From assembly GCF_013409345.1 (NCBI RefSeq), contig NZ_JACCBB010000001.1:1240001-1304000 (forward strand): a stretch of 64,000 nucleotides of DNA, written 5' to 3'. Positions 53,161 through 62,163 of the stretch are shown here, one piece after another. The position numbers were made by a program, and so were the translations under genes. A model generated the notes under the pieces. That model was not told the origin of the DNA. It did no database searches and was given only the letters and a program-made list of their open reading frames with translations. Source of the stretch: Kineococcus aurantiacus (GTDB taxonomy: Bacteria > Actinomycetota > Actinomycetes > Actinomycetales > Kineococcaceae). Every line of letters starts with the position of its first letter. The stretch's first letter is position 1.

Positions 53161-53198
53161 ACGAGGGGGGCGGTCCCGGCCGGGACCGCCCCCCTCGT
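53161..53198. terminator. Perfect 38-bp palindrome, bidirectional terminator
   Basis: ACGAGGGGGGCGGTCCCGG is followed directly by its exact reverse complement (19 + 19 bp) between the lipoprotein stop and the convergent regX3 stop. The stem ends in a CGTCGT tail rather than U's. Confidence 0.85.
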
Positions 53199-53211
53199 CG
53201 TACCGCCCCGC

Positions 53212-53892
53212 TCAGCTCTCGAACTTGTAGCCGAGCCCGCGCACGGTCACGAGGTGGCGCGGGTTGGCCGGGTCCGGCTCGATCTTGGCCCGCAGCCGCT
53301 TGACGTGGACGTCGAGGGTCTTGGTGTCCCCCACGTAGTCCGACCCCCAGACGCGGTCGATGAGCTGGACCCGCGTCAGCACGCGGCCGGCGTTGCGCAG
53401 CAGCAGCTCCAGGAGCTCGAACTCCTTCAGCGGCAGCGGCACCCGCTCCCCGCGGACCGTCACGACGTGCCGGTCGACGTCCATCCGCACCCCGCCGGCC
53501 TCGACCGTGGTCTGCACCAGCTCCTCCGGTTCGGCACCGCGGCGCAGCACCGCCCGGACCCGGGCCAGCAGCTCGCGCGAGGAGTAGGGCTTGGTGACGT
53601 AGTCGTCGGCGCCGATCTCGAGCCCCACGACCTTGTCGATCTCCGAGTCCTTCGCCGTCAGCATGATCACCGGGACGCTGGAGCGCGTCCGCAGCTGCCG
53701 GCACACCTCCGTCCCGGGCAGGCCCGGGAGCATGAGGTCGAGCAGGACCAGGTCGGCGCCGGCCTTGTCGAACTCCTCCAGGGCGTCCGGGCCGTTCTCG
53801 GTGACCGCCACGTCGTAACCCTCCCGCCGCAGCAGGTAGGACAGCGGGTCCGAGAACGACTCCTCGTCCTCGACCACCAGGATGCGCGTCAC
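53212..53892 (-). CDS. regX3: Response regulator RegX3/PhoP (OmpR family)
   Basis: 226 aa from GTG at 53892. The receiver domain starts TRILVVEDEESFSDPLSYLLRREGYDV (acidic pocket); the phospho-acceptor is Asp52 in LVLLDLMLPG, and VIMLTAKDSEIDKVVGLEIGADDYVTKPYSSRELLARV contains the Thr/Lys switch. The C-terminal winged helix has PLKEFELLELLLRNAGRVLTRVQLIDRVWGSDYVGDTKTLDVHVKRLRAKIE. It is the phosphate-starvation regulator of actinomycetes. It overlaps senX3 by 4 bp, and phoU is divergent. Confidence 0.95.
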   Translation of the reverse strand: MTRILVVEDEESFSDPLSYLLRREGYDVAVTENGPDALEEFDKAGADLVLLDLMLPGLPGTEVCRQLRTRSSVPVIMLTAKDSEIDKVVGLEIGADDYVTKPYSSRELLARVRAVLRRGAEPEELVQTTVEAGGVRMDVDRHVVTVRGERVPLPLKEFELLELLLRNAGRVLTRVQLIDRVWGSDYVGDTKTLDVHVKRLRAKIEPDPANPRHLVTVRGLGYKFES

Positions 53893-55145
53893 GGTCGGAC
53901 CTCCAAGGGGGTGTTCGGTGCGGTGCGCCGGCCGGCGGGAGCCGCCGTCCCGGGCGTTCGGGCGGTGGGTCGCTCGGCGGGGCCGGCGTCGGGGTCGGGC
54001 AGCCGCAGCGTGAAGGTGGACCCCTCGCCCTCGGCGCTCCAGACCTTGACGTCGCCACCGTGGTTGCCGGCGATGTGCTTGACGATGGACAGCCCCAGGC
54101 CCGTGCCCCCCGTGGACCGGGACCGGGCCGGGTCCACGCGGTAGAACCGCTCGAAGATGCGGTTCAGGTCGGCCTGGCTGATGCCCACCCCGCGGTCGGA
54201 GACGGCGAGGTCGATCGTCGGGACCTGCTGGCCCGCGGGGGTGCCGATGACGCGGCCGACGCCCCGGCGCACCTCCACCACGACGCGGCTGCGCTCGGGG
54301 GAGTACGCCAGGGCGTTGTGCACCAGGTTGCGCAGGGCCGTGACGAGCAGCTCCTTGTCGCCCTGCACGTGCAGCCCCCGCTGGCCCGTGACGACCACCT
54401 CCGAGCCGCGCTGCTGCGCCACGGTGCTGACCCGGTCCACGGCCTCGGCGACGACCTGGTCGACCTCCAGCGTCTCGGGCCGGAAGACCGTCTCGGCGGC
54501 CTGCAACCGCGACAGGTCGATGATCTCCTTGACGAGGGTCGCCAGCCGGGTCGACTCCCGGCGCATCCGGCCGGCGAAGTGCCGCACGGCGTCCGGGTCG
54601 TCGGCGGCGTCCTCGACGGCCTCGGACAGCAGCGACAGCGCCCCCACGGGCGTCTTCAGCTCGTGGCTGACGTTGGCGACGAAGTCGCGGCGCACGGCCT
54701 CGACCCGGCGCGACTCGGTGCGGTCCTCCAGCAGCAGCAGGACGTGGTGCGGCCCCAGCGGCGTCACCCGGGCCAGCACGACGGCGGGCGGGCGGCCCAG
54801 CCCCGTGCCGAGCTCGGTCTCGGTCTCGCGCACCCGCCCGTCGCGGCGGCAGGCGCGCACCATCTCGCGCAGCTGGGCGTCGACGAGCTCACCCCCGGAG
54901 ACGACACCGGTGGCGTAGGAGGCGGCGCTGGCCTTGACGACCTGGTCGTCGGCGGCGAGGACGACGGCCGAGGACCGCAGCGCCATGAGGACCTCGCTCA
55001 CCCCCGGCGGCAGGGCCCCCACGGGGCGCGAGTCCTCGGGCGAGGCGTGCTGCAGGCGCTCGGAGAGCCGGAACGCGAGGACACCCGCGGCACCGGCCAG
55101 CACGCCGACCGCCGCGGCGATCGAGACGGAGACCTCGCCGAGCAC
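53889..55145 (-). CDS. senX3: Sensor histidine kinase SenX3/PhoR
   Basis: 418 aa from GTG at 55145. A short N-terminal helix (SIAAAVGVLAGAAGVLAFRLSERL) anchors it. A PAS-like domain (MALRSSAVVLAADDQVVKASAASYATGVV) leads into the dimerisation/phosphotransfer box FVANVSHELKTPVGALSLLSEAVEDA (His). The ATPase domain has LRNLVHNALAYS (N box), DRGVGISQADLNRIFERFYRVD (G1/F) and GTGLGLSIVKHIAGNHGGDV (G2). The frame is open further upstream, but this start gives the family length. It phosphorylates RegX3 under phosphate limitation. Confidence 0.93.
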   Translation of the reverse strand: MLGEVSVSIAAAVGVLAGAAGVLAFRLSERLQHASPEDSRPVGALPPGVSEVLMALRSSAVVLAADDQVVKASAASYATGVVSGGELVDAQLREMVRACRRDGRVRETETELGTGLGRPPAVVLARVTPLGPHHVLLLLEDRTESRRVEAVRRDFVANVSHELKTPVGALSLLSEAVEDAADDPDAVRHFAGRMRRESTRLATLVKEIIDLSRLQAAETVFRPETLEVDQVVAEAVDRVSTVAQQRGSEVVVTGQRGLHVQGDKELLVTALRNLVHNALAYSPERSRVVVEVRRGVGRVIGTPAGQQVPTIDLAVSDRGVGISQADLNRIFERFYRVDPARSRSTGGTGLGLSIVKHIAGNHGGDVKVWSAEGEGSTFTLRLPDPDAGPAERPTARTPGTAAPAGRRTAPNTPLEVRP

Positions 55146-55216
55146 AGGACCAGCGTACGGTTGCCGCAGGACCACCTCGGGCCGACGCCGTGACGCCGGC
55201 CACCGGGCGGGCAGAT

Positions 55217-55249
55217 GTTCACCCACCGGGGGCCGCCCGTTCACCCTGC
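55217..55249 (+). promoter_or_regulatory. Candidate Pho box (GTTCACC direct repeats, 22 bp apart)
   Basis: GTTCACC occurs at 55217-55223 and 55239-55245, exactly 22 bp (two 11-bp units) apart, with a degenerate middle unit. PhoP/RegX3 boxes of actinomycetes are 11-bp direct repeats starting GTTCACC. It lies between senX3-regX3 and phoU, so it could control both. Confidence 0.75.
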
Positions 55250-55332
55250 CCTGACAGCGTGGTCCGGGCAGCATGACCGCGGAACGTCCCCCGAGCGCGG
55301 GGGCGGTCCCACCGAACGCCCTGGAGGCACCC

Positions 55333-55998
55333 GTGCGCAACGTGTACCACGACGAGCTCAGCGGGCTGGTGGACACCCTCGTCGAGATGACGCAGCTCGC
55401 GGAGTCGGCCATGACGCGCGCCACCACCGCCCTGCTGGACACCGACCGCGAGCTCGCCGAGACGGTCATCTCCGCCGACCGGCGCATCGACGACCTGCAG
55501 CGCGACCTCGAGGACCGCGCCGTGGGGGTCCTGGCCCGCCAGTCCCCCGTCGCGACCGACCTGCGGGTCGTCGTCACCGCGCTGCGCATGAGCTCCAGCC
55601 TGGAGCGCATGGGCGACCTGGCCCGGCACGTCGCCAAGCTGGCCCGGCTGCGCTACCCCGACCCCGTCGTCCCCGCCGAGCTGCGCGCGACCGTCCTGGA
55701 GATGGGGCAGGTCGCCGAGCGGATCGTCGCCAAGGCCGGCAGCGTCATCGCCAGCCGCGACCTCGCCCTGGCCGCCGAGATGGAGCTCGACGACGACCAG
55801 ATGGACGCCCTGCACCGGCAGGTCTTCGAGCAGGTCCTGGGCCGCACCTGGGACCACCCCACCGAGGTGGCCGTCGACCTGACGCTGTGCAGCCGCTACT
55901 ACGAGCGCTTCGCCGACCACGCGGTGTCGGTGGCCAAGTCGGTGCTGTTCCTGGTGACGGGCTCGCGCGACGAGGACGTTGCCGCGCAGCACTTCTGA
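55333..55998 (+). CDS. phoU: Phosphate uptake regulator PhoU
   Basis: 221 aa from GTG at 55333, placed 5 nt after GGAGG; an upstream in-frame ATG would add 20 residues without a good site. Two three-helix bundle repeats carry the metal-binding motif E-x-x-x-D: LSGLVDTLVEMTQLAESAMTRATTALLDTDRELAETVISADRRIDDLQRDLED and ELRATVLEMGQVAERIVAKAGSVIASRD. LRVVVTALRMSSSLERMGDLARHVAKLA is a strong PhoU signature. It down-regulates the Pho response via the Pst transporter and the SenX3 kinase. Confidence 0.94.
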   Translation: MRNVYHDELSGLVDTLVEMTQLAESAMTRATTALLDTDRELAETVISADRRIDDLQRDLEDRAVGVLARQSPVATDLRVVVTALRMSSSLERMGDLARHVAKLARLRYPDPVVPAELRATVLEMGQVAERIVAKAGSVIASRDLALAAEMELDDDQMDALHRQVFEQVLGRTWDHPTEVAVDLTLCSRYYERFADHAVSVAKSVLFLVTGSRDEDVAAQHF

Positions 55999-56058
55999 GC
56001 CCGCGCGGGGGTCCGCACGGACGCGCCGCCCCCGGGGGCGAGGTGTAGCGTCGAGCCC

Positions 56059-56751
56059 GTGATCACGCGATGGCGCGCCACCGGCGCGCGCCCGGCGGCG
56101 CGGGGCCGCGCGCTGGGGACGGCGGCCGCGGTGGTCGCCGGGCTGGCCGCCTGCGGCGGGGGTGCGCCCGACCCCGCGCCCACGACGACCACCGCCTCGG
56201 CCGCCCCGACGACGGCCCCCACGACGGCGACGGTCACGTCGGCCTCCGCCGGCCCCACCAGCACCGGGCCCGGCTTCGACTGCCCGTCGGTCCAGGCCGC
56301 GCAGGAGGTGCTCGACGAGGACTACTCCGCCGAGCTGGACCGGCTCGGGATCAAGCGCGGGGACCCGCGGGCCCAGTCGGTGTTCACCGTCGTGACGACG
56401 AACGAGGGACCGACGTACTACGCCGCGGTCCTGGCCGCCGCGCCGCCGGAGGCCACGCCGGACGCGCAGGTCGTGCTCGACTACTACGCCCGGCTCGCCA
56501 CCCAGGTCGGCACGCTGGACGCCGGGACCGGCTCGGCGGAGGACCTGGCGGCGGCCATGGACGCCCTCGACGAGGCGAGCGTGGTCGTCAACCCCGACCC
56601 CGCGGCCGCCACGCGGGTGGTGGAGGCGCAGGAGCGGTTGCAGGCCGCGGTGGAGCAGGCCTGCGCGGAGGCCTCCTCCAGCCCCTCCTCCACGCCGTCC
56701 GGGTCCACCGGCAGCCCCGGCGGTGCCGCGACGGGCACCACGGACAGCTGA
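56059..56751 (+). CDS. Secreted hypothetical lipoprotein
   Basis: 230 aa from GTG at 56059; a TAGCGT -10 box lies 7 nt before it (leaderless type). A signal sequence with lipobox Cys32 (VAGLAACGGG) is followed by a Thr/Ala/Pro linker. A small acidic domain has one Cys at each end (FDCPSVQAAQEVLDEDYSAEL ... EQACAEA), which may form a disulfide. The C-terminal tail is Ser/Gly/Thr rich. I do not recognise a family. Confidence 0.75.
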   Translation: MITRWRATGARPAARGRALGTAAAVVAGLAACGGGAPDPAPTTTTASAAPTTAPTTATVTSASAGPTSTGPGFDCPSVQAAQEVLDEDYSAELDRLGIKRGDPRAQSVFTVVTTNEGPTYYAAVLAAAPPEATPDAQVVLDYYARLATQVGTLDAGTGSAEDLAAAMDALDEASVVVNPDPAAATRVVEAQERLQAAVEQACAEASSSPSSTPSGSTGSPGGAATGTTDS

Positions 56752-56777
56752 GCGGCGACCCCAGCTGACCGGCGACG

Positions 56778-57926
56778 TCAGCTGAGCAGCGAGGCCAGCA
56801 CCCGCGCCGACGCCACGGCGGCCTGGTCCTGGTCGAAGTCCCACGCCCGCGCCGGACCACGCAGCGCCTTGCGCCGCAACGGCCCGGGGTCGGCGAGGAA
56901 GTCCAGGACGGCCCCGGCGAGCGCGGCGGGGTCCTCGGGGGCGACGAGGTCGCCGACCTCGCCGTCGCGCAGCACGTGGCGCGGGCCCGTGGGGCAGTCG
57001 GTCGCGACGACGGGGGTCCCGTGCGCCAGCGCCTCCAGGAGCACGAGGCTGCCGTTGCCCTCGTACCGCGAGGACAGGACGAACAGGTCGGCCCCGGCGA
57101 GCAGGTTCTGCAGGTTGCCGACGTGACCGGCGAAGTCGACGCGGTCGGCGACGCCGAGCAGGTCCGCCCGCGAGCGCAGGTCCGCCTCGTCCTCCCCCGC
57201 GCCGACCAGGACCAGCTCGACGTCGCCGCCGGCCGAGACGACGCGCGCGAGGGCGTCGAGCAGGACGTCGAAGCCCTTCTGGGCCGTCAGCCGGCCCGCC
57301 GCCACGAGCCGGGTGCGCCCGGACGTCGAGCGCACCGGCCCGCCCGTGGCGCTCACCCGCGCCAGCGTGGCGGCGACGTCGATGCCGACGTCGACGCTGT
57401 GGACGCGCTCGGCGGGCACGCCGACCTCGAGGACGTCGGGCACCAGGCCGGGCGAGACGCAGACCGCGGCGTCGACCCGCTGGTGGACCTGGGTCAGCAG
57501 CGGCCGCAACCGGGCCGGGGTCCACGCCGCGACGGCGCGCGGCAGCGAGCTCTGCACGAGGACGACGAAGGGTTTGCGGGCCAGCCGGGCCGCGGCCCAG
57601 CCGATGAGCACGCCGTAGCCGACCTCGCTGCCGGAGACGACCACGTCGGCCCGGCGGGCGTGCCGCAGCGTGCTGGCCACGACCCGCGGGGCGGCCGAGC
57701 GGAAGCGCCGCACCCGGTCGCTGCCCCACCGGGTGTCCAGCGCGGGGTCGGGCGCGAGCATCGGCCCGTCGGGCTCGACGTCCTCCAGGACCAGGAAGCG
57801 CACGCGGGCGCCGAGGTCCTGCCAGCGGCGGGCGAGGTCCAGGGAGACCCGCAGGCCCCCGTTGTCCCGCAGCGCGCCCTCGATGAGCAGGACGCGCGGC
57901 CCGGGGGCCGCGGGCGGCTGCGTCAA
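56778..57926 (-). CDS. Glycosyltransferase family 4 protein
   Basis: 382 aa from TTG at 57926, one base after the gpm stop. GT-B fold: N-terminal VLLIEGALRDNGGLRVSLDLARRWQDLGARV (acceptor half), then [88 protein letters not shown] (the E-x7-E nucleotide-sugar motif is E...E in RYEGNGSLVLLEA). It transfers a sugar from a nucleotide donor to a lipid or glycan; the acceptor is unknown. Its link to gpm and mshA is by position only. Confidence 0.87.
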   Translation of the reverse strand: MTQPPAAPGPRVLLIEGALRDNGGLRVSLDLARRWQDLGARVRFLVLEDVEPDGPMLAPDPALDTRWGSDRVRRFRSAAPRVVASTLRHARRADVVVSGSEVGYGVLIGWAAARLARKPFVVLVQSSLPRAVAAWTPARLRPLLTQVHQRVDAAVCVSPGLVPDVLEVGVPAERVHSVDVGIDVAATLARVSATGGPVRSTSGRTRLVAAGRLTAQKGFDVLLDALARVVSAGGDVELVLVGAGEDEADLRSRADLLGVADRVDFAGHVGNLQNLLAGADLFVLSSRYEGNGSLVLLEALAHGTPVVATDCPTGPRHVLRDGEVGDLVAPEDPAALAGAVLDFLADPGPLRRKALRGPARAWDFDQDQAAVASARVLASLLS

Positions 57927-57927
57927 C

Positions 57928-58680
57928 TCAGCGGCCCTGGTTGGCCACCGCCGCCGCGGCGGCGGCCGCCGCGGCCGGGTCCAGGTACTCCCCGCCGGGG
58001 ACGAGGGGCTTCAGGTCGGCGTCGAGCCGGTACACCAGCGGGATGCCCGTGGGGATGTTCAGGCCCGCGATGTCGGTGTCGGAGATGCCGTCGAGGTGCT
58101 TGACCAGGGCGCGCAGGGAGTTGCCGTGGGCGGCGAGCAGGACGGTCCGGCCGGCGCGCAGGTCCGGGACGACCTCCTCGGTCCAGTACGGCAGCATCCG
58201 GGCGACGACGTCGGCCAGGCACTCGGTGCGCGGCGCGTCCGCGCCGAGGCCGGCGTAGCGGGGGTCGCCGTCCTGGGAGAACTCCGAGCCGAGCTCGATG
58301 GGCGGCGGCGGGGTGTCGTAGGAGCGGCGCCACAGCATGAACTGCTCCTCGCCGAACTCGGCGAGCGTCTGCTTCTTGTCCTTGCCCTGCAGCGCACCGT
58401 AGTGGCGCTCGTTGAGGCGCCAGGACCGCTTGACGTCGATCCAGTGGCGGTCGGCCGCGTCGAGGGCCAGGAACGCCGTGGTGATCGCGCGGCGCAGCAC
58501 GGAGGTGTGGACGACGTCGGGCAGGACGCCGGACTCGACGAGCATCTTCCCGCCCGCGGTGGCCTCGGCCCGCCCCTTCTCGGACAGGGCCACGTCGACC
58601 CAGCCGGTGAAGAGGTTCAGGGCGTTCCACTCGCTCTCGCCGTGGCGGAGGAGGACGAGGGTGTGCGCCGCTTCAGTCAT
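57928..58680 (-). CDS. gpmA: 2,3-bisphosphoglycerate-dependent phosphoglycerate mutase
   Basis: 250 aa from ATG at 58680. [33 protein letters not shown] has the catalytic RHGE; the later His lies in [49 protein letters not shown] and [16 protein letters not shown] are typical. The C-terminus has a run of ten or so Ala. It interconverts 3- and 2-phosphoglycerate in glycolysis. The neighbouring mshA is on the same strand 47 bp upstream. Confidence 0.96.
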   Translation of the reverse strand: MTEAAHTLVLLRHGESEWNALNLFTGWVDVALSEKGRAEATAGGKMLVESGVLPDVVHTSVLRRAITTAFLALDAADRHWIDVKRSWRLNERHYGALQGKDKKQTLAEFGEEQFMLWRRSYDTPPPPIELGSEFSQDGDPRYAGLGADAPRTECLADVVARMLPYWTEEVVPDLRAGRTVLLAAHGNSLRALVKHLDGISDTDIAGLNIPTGIPLVYRLDADLKPLVPGGEYLDPAAAAAAAAAVANQGR

Positions 58681-58727
58681 GGGCGGCACCCTACCGAGGG
58701 CGGGCGCCGCTCCTGCGCACGCCCGTC

Positions 58728-60002
58728 CTACGCGCGCCTGGCCTCGACGGCGCGCGCGTACAGCTCCAGCGTCGCCTCGGCGGTCGCGCCCCACCCGAAG
58801 CCCCGGGCGCGGGCGGCGGCGCGCCGCCCCAGGCCGGCGCGCCGGTCGGGGTCGTCGAGCAGGTCGGCCAGGGCCCGCGCCCACGTCCGCGGGTCGTGGT
58901 CGGGCACCAGGACGCCGGTGCCGGTCAGCGGGTCGGCGTCCACGGCGGTGCGCAGACCGCCCACGGCGGCCGCCACGACGGGCGTCCCGCAGGCCTGGGC
59001 CTCCAGGGCCACCAGCCCGAAGGACTCGTTGTACGAGGGGACGGCCACGAGGTCGGCGGCGCGGTAGTGGTCGGCCAGCACCTCCCGCGGCGTGGGCGGG
59101 GCCAGGTGCACGACGTCGTCCAGGCCGAGCTGGGCGACGAGCTCGGCCAGCGACTCCGGGTGCGCCGTGCCGGACCCGCTGGGGCCGCCGAGGACGACCA
59201 CGCGCAGCCGCTCGCGGCGCCACGGCTGCTCGCGCAGCAGGACCGCGGCGGCCCGCACGAGCAGGTCGGGCGCCTTGAGGGGCTGGATGCGGCCCACGAA
59301 GAGCAGCACGTGCGCGTCGGCGGGCCAGCCGAGCCGTTCCCGGGAGGCGGCGCGGCCGGGCCCGGGGCCGAAGGTGTCCAGGTCGACGCCCGGCGGGACG
59401 ACGGCCACCTTGGCCGGGTCCGCGCCGTACAGGGTCACCAGGTCGTCGCGCTCGGCGCCGGTGTTGGCCACGAGCCGGTCGGCGGCGTCGACGACCTGCT
59501 GCTCGCCGATGACGCGGCCGGCCGGTTCGGGCACGTCCCCCTCGGCGAGGGCGGCGTTCTTCACCTTGGCCATGGTGTGCATGGAGTGCACCAGCGGCAC
59601 GTCCCAGCGGTCGGCCGTCAGCCAGCCGACCTGCCCCGAGAGCCAGTAGTGGGAGTGGACGACGTCGAAGTGGTGCTCGTCCTGGTGGGCCTCGGCGTGC
59701 AGCACCCCGGCGGTGAAGGCGCACAGCTGCCCGGGCAGGTCCTCCTTGGCCAGCCCCTCGTAGGGGCCGGCGGCCACGTGCCGGACGCGGACGCCGGGGA
59801 CGTCGTCGACGACGGGCGGCTGGTCGGAGGAGGTGCGGCGGGTGAAGACCTCGACCTCCACGCCCCGGCGGGCCACCTGCCGGGCCAGCTCCAGGACGTA
59901 CACGTTCATGCCGCCGGCGTCCCCCGTGCCCGGCTGGGCCAGCGGGGAGGTGTGGACGGAGACGACGGCGACGCGCGAGAGCGCGCGTGAGCTGCCGTGC
60001 AC
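58728..60002 (-). CDS. mshA: D-inositol-3-phosphate glycosyltransferase (mycothiol step 1)
   Basis: 424 aa from GTG at 60002 (GAGAGG upstream), matching the known length; the longer open frame is not needed. [47 protein letters not shown] is the family-specific N-terminus with the DAGGMNVY donor/acceptor loop. [31 protein letters not shown]-like text, [29 protein letters not shown] and [32 protein letters not shown] complete the GT4 core. It joins GlcNAc from UDP-GlcNAc to inositol 3-phosphate. Confidence 0.96.
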   Translation of the reverse strand: MHGSSRALSRVAVVSVHTSPLAQPGTGDAGGMNVYVLELARQVARRGVEVEVFTRRTSSDQPPVVDDVPGVRVRHVAAGPYEGLAKEDLPGQLCAFTAGVLHAEAHQDEHHFDVVHSHYWLSGQVGWLTADRWDVPLVHSMHTMAKVKNAALAEGDVPEPAGRVIGEQQVVDAADRLVANTGAERDDLVTLYGADPAKVAVVPPGVDLDTFGPGPGRAASRERLGWPADAHVLLFVGRIQPLKAPDLLVRAAAVLLREQPWRRERLRVVVLGGPSGSGTAHPESLAELVAQLGLDDVVHLAPPTPREVLADHYRAADLVAVPSYNESFGLVALEAQACGTPVVAAAVGGLRTAVDADPLTGTGVLVPDHDPRTWARALADLLDDPDRRAGLGRRAAARARGFGWGATAEATLELYARAVEARRA

Positions 60003-60057
60003 GTGCCCCCCTCTCCCCCGCGGTCGCACCCGTGGCCGGGCCTCGTAGTGTCCCGCC

Positions 60058-60900
60058 GTGCCCCGGCAGTCTGCCTCCCGCGTCCGCAGCGGTGGTGCGG
60101 GGGTCGCCGCGGTGGGTGCGGTGACCCGCGGCACGACGGGGCCGGACCGGTTGCGGCGGGTGGAGCGCTGGCTGGCGCAGACCCAGGGGGCCCGCCTGCG
60201 CCGGGCGGTGGACCCCCTCGTCGTCGACCTCGGCTACGGCGCCTCGCACGTGACCGTCACCGACCTGCAGCGCTGGGTGCGCCGCGTCCGGCCGGACGTG
60301 CGGGTCGTGGGGCTGGAGATCGCCCCCGAGCGCGTCGCCTCGGCGCGGGCGGCCCTGGCGGGGGTGCCGGGCGCCCCGGAGTTCGCGGTCGGTGGTTTCG
60401 AGGTCCCCACGGACGGCGACCCCGTGCTCGTGCGGGCGTTCAACGTGCTGCGGCAGTACGAGTCCGACGAGGTGGAGCGGACCTGGGGGCTGCTGCGGTC
60501 CCGGCTGGCCCCCGGCGGGCTGCTCGTCGACGGCACGTGCGACGAGCTGGGGCGGCGCGCGACGTGGGTGGCGCTGGAGCGCGACGCCGGCCCGGTGTCG
60601 CTGACGCTCTCGGTGCGGCTGGCGGACCTGCCGGCCCCCTCGGCGGTGGCCGAGCGGCTGCCGAAGGTCCTCATCCACCGCAACGTGCCGGGCGAGGGCG
60701 TGCACGACCTGCTGCGGGCCGCGGACGCGGCGTGGGCCCGGGCCGCCCCGGCCGGCACGTTCGGGGTGCGGCAGCGGTGGATCGCGACCTGCCGGGACCT
60801 GGCCCGCGACTGGCCCGTGCGCGGCGGCCCGTCGCGGTGGCGGCTGGGTGAGCTGACGGTGGACTGGGCGTGCGTCGCCCCGGCCCGTCGCCCGGGGTGA
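60058..60900 (+). CDS. Class I SAM-dependent methyltransferase
   Basis: 280 aa from GTG at 60058; TAGTGT ends 6 nt before it (leaderless type). [46 protein letters not shown] is the SAM-binding region with an acidic residue at strand 2. [51 protein letters not shown] follows as the catalytic half. The sequence is conserved next to mshA in many actinomycetes, but I cannot name the substrate. It is divergent from mshA, with a 55-bp gap. Confidence 0.8.
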   Translation: MPRQSASRVRSGGAGVAAVGAVTRGTTGPDRLRRVERWLAQTQGARLRRAVDPLVVDLGYGASHVTVTDLQRWVRRVRPDVRVVGLEIAPERVASARAALAGVPGAPEFAVGGFEVPTDGDPVLVRAFNVLRQYESDEVERTWGLLRSRLAPGGLLVDGTCDELGRRATWVALERDAGPVSLTLSVRLADLPAPSAVAERLPKVLIHRNVPGEGVHDLLRAADAAWARAAPAGTFGVRQRWIATCRDLARDWPVRGGPSRWRLGELTVDWACVAPARRPG

Positions 60901-60976
60901 GGCCGGCTCGGGTCCGGCTCGGGTCCGGCGCGGGTAGGGCGCGGGTGTGGCGCGCCGCTGAGGGGCCCGGCCGGGC

Positions 60977-61402
60977 TCAGGCCTCCAGCCAGATCGTCGT
61001 CGGGCCGTCGTTGACGAGCTCGACGGCCATGTCGGCGCCGAAGCGCCCCGTCTCCACCCGCAGGCCGTGCCCGCGCAGGGCGTCCGCGACGGCCTCGACG
61101 AGCGGTTCGGCCACGGGGCCGGGCGCCGCGGCGTTCCAGGTGGGCCGGCGGCCCTTGCGCGTGTCGGCGTAGAGGGTGAACTGGCTGACGAGCAGGACCG
61201 GGGCGCCGACGTCGACGGCGGCCTGCTCCCCGCGCAGGACCCGCAGCTGGGCCACCTTGCGCGCCACGAGCTCCACCTGGGCCGGCCCGTCGTCGTGGGT
61301 GACGCCGAGCAGCACCAGCAGGCCCGGCTCGTGGAGGGCGCCGACGACCTCCCCGTCGACGGTGACCTGCGCGCGCGTCACGCGCTGCACGACGGCTCTC
61401 AC
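60977..61402 (-). CDS. dtd: D-aminoacyl-tRNA deacylase
   Basis: 141 aa from GTG at 61402. [23 protein letters not shown] is the standard start; [23 protein letters not shown] contains the catalytic Ser-Gln region, and [14 protein letters not shown] holds the Gly-Pro motif that selects D-amino acids. It hydrolyses D-aminoacyl-tRNAs and mischarged Gly-tRNA-Ala. The length is normal. Convergent with the methyltransferase at 60058. Confidence 0.95.
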   Translation of the reverse strand: MRAVVQRVTRAQVTVDGEVVGALHEPGLLVLLGVTHDDGPAQVELVARKVAQLRVLRGEQAAVDVGAPVLLVSQFTLYADTRKGRRPTWNAAAPGPVAEPLVEAVADALRGHGLRVETGRFGADMAVELVNDGPTTIWLEA

Positions 61403-61503
61403 GGCGCGCGCTCCTCCTCCGACCGGGTGGACGTCCGGTGACGATCTGGCGGACCGGGGGCGAACCTCACCCCACGGCAGGGTTGCGAGCTTAGGATCGG
61501 CGG

Positions 61504-61815
61504 GTGCTCCAGACCCTCCTCGACGCGCCCGTGGTGATCCCCGTGACCCTGCTGGCCCTCGGGGTCTGCGCCCTCGGGGCGCTCGTGCGGCCGCGGCTGG
61601 ACGGCGCCGTCGTGCTGGGCCTGCTGGCCGCGATCTGGACGCGCGTCAACCAGCCCGTCGAGGGGCGCGTCCTGCACGCCTGGACCGCCGACCGCGGGTT
61701 CACCGAGGCCGACCTGGTGTCGGCCGCGGCGCTCGTGGTCGTCGCGGTCACGCTCGTGCGGTGCGCGCGGGGCCTGGCGCACCGCCGCGCGGGCGGGGTC
61801 GCCTCCGCCCGCTGA
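61504..61815 (+). CDS. Small membrane protein, hypothetical
   Basis: 103 aa from GTG at 61504, with TAGGAT ending 6 nt before it (leaderless type). It has three hydrophobic segments ([57 protein letters not shown]), probably three membrane helices, and a basic C-terminus. No family recognised. It is divergent from dtd and converges with the DUF2516 gene (4-bp gap). Confidence 0.7.
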   Translation: MLQTLLDAPVVIPVTLLALGVCALGALVRPRLDGAVVLGLLAAIWTRVNQPVEGRVLHAWTADRGFTEADLVSAAALVVVAVTLVRCARGLAHRRAGGVASAR

Positions 61816-61818
61816 CCC

Positions 61819-62154
61819 TCACCAGGGGCCGTAGGGGCCCTGGTGACCGCCGCGGTCGCGGCGCGGGCCGCCGCCGTACTGGCGGACCGCCGGGCGGACG
61901 TCGGCGAGGTACACCGCGGCCCCGACGACCGCGAGGATGCCGAAGATCCCCAGGACGGAGAACACCGACACGAAGCCGACGGCGGTGGCGACGGCCGTGA
62001 TCGCCGTCCAGAACGTCTTGGTCCGCTTGCCGGCGGCGGTGAACGCCGCGGCCGGCCGGCGCAGGCAGTCGAGCAGGGCCCAGACCTCCAGGCCCAGCGC
62101 TGCGACGCCCAGGACCAGCAGCACGCCGTTCTGCAGGTTGCTGAGGAGCTCCAC
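61819..62154 (-). CDS. DUF2516 family membrane protein
   Basis: 111 aa from GTG at 62154. Two to three membrane helices: LQNGVLLVLGVAALGLEVWALLDCLRRP, TFWTAITAVATAVGFVSVFSVLGIFGILAVVGAAVYLADVRPAV. The LEVWALLDCLRRPAAAFTAAGKRTKTFW segment is typical of DUF2516, an actinobacterial family of unknown function. The tail is rich in Gly/Arg/Pro/Tyr. It lies 10 bp after the FUSC gene on the same strand. Confidence 0.83.
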   Translation of the reverse strand: MELLSNLQNGVLLVLGVAALGLEVWALLDCLRRPAAAFTAAGKRTKTFWTAITAVATAVGFVSVFSVLGIFGILAVVGAAVYLADVRPAVRQYGGGPRRDRGGHQGPYGPW

Positions 62155-62163
62155 GTCAGGACT

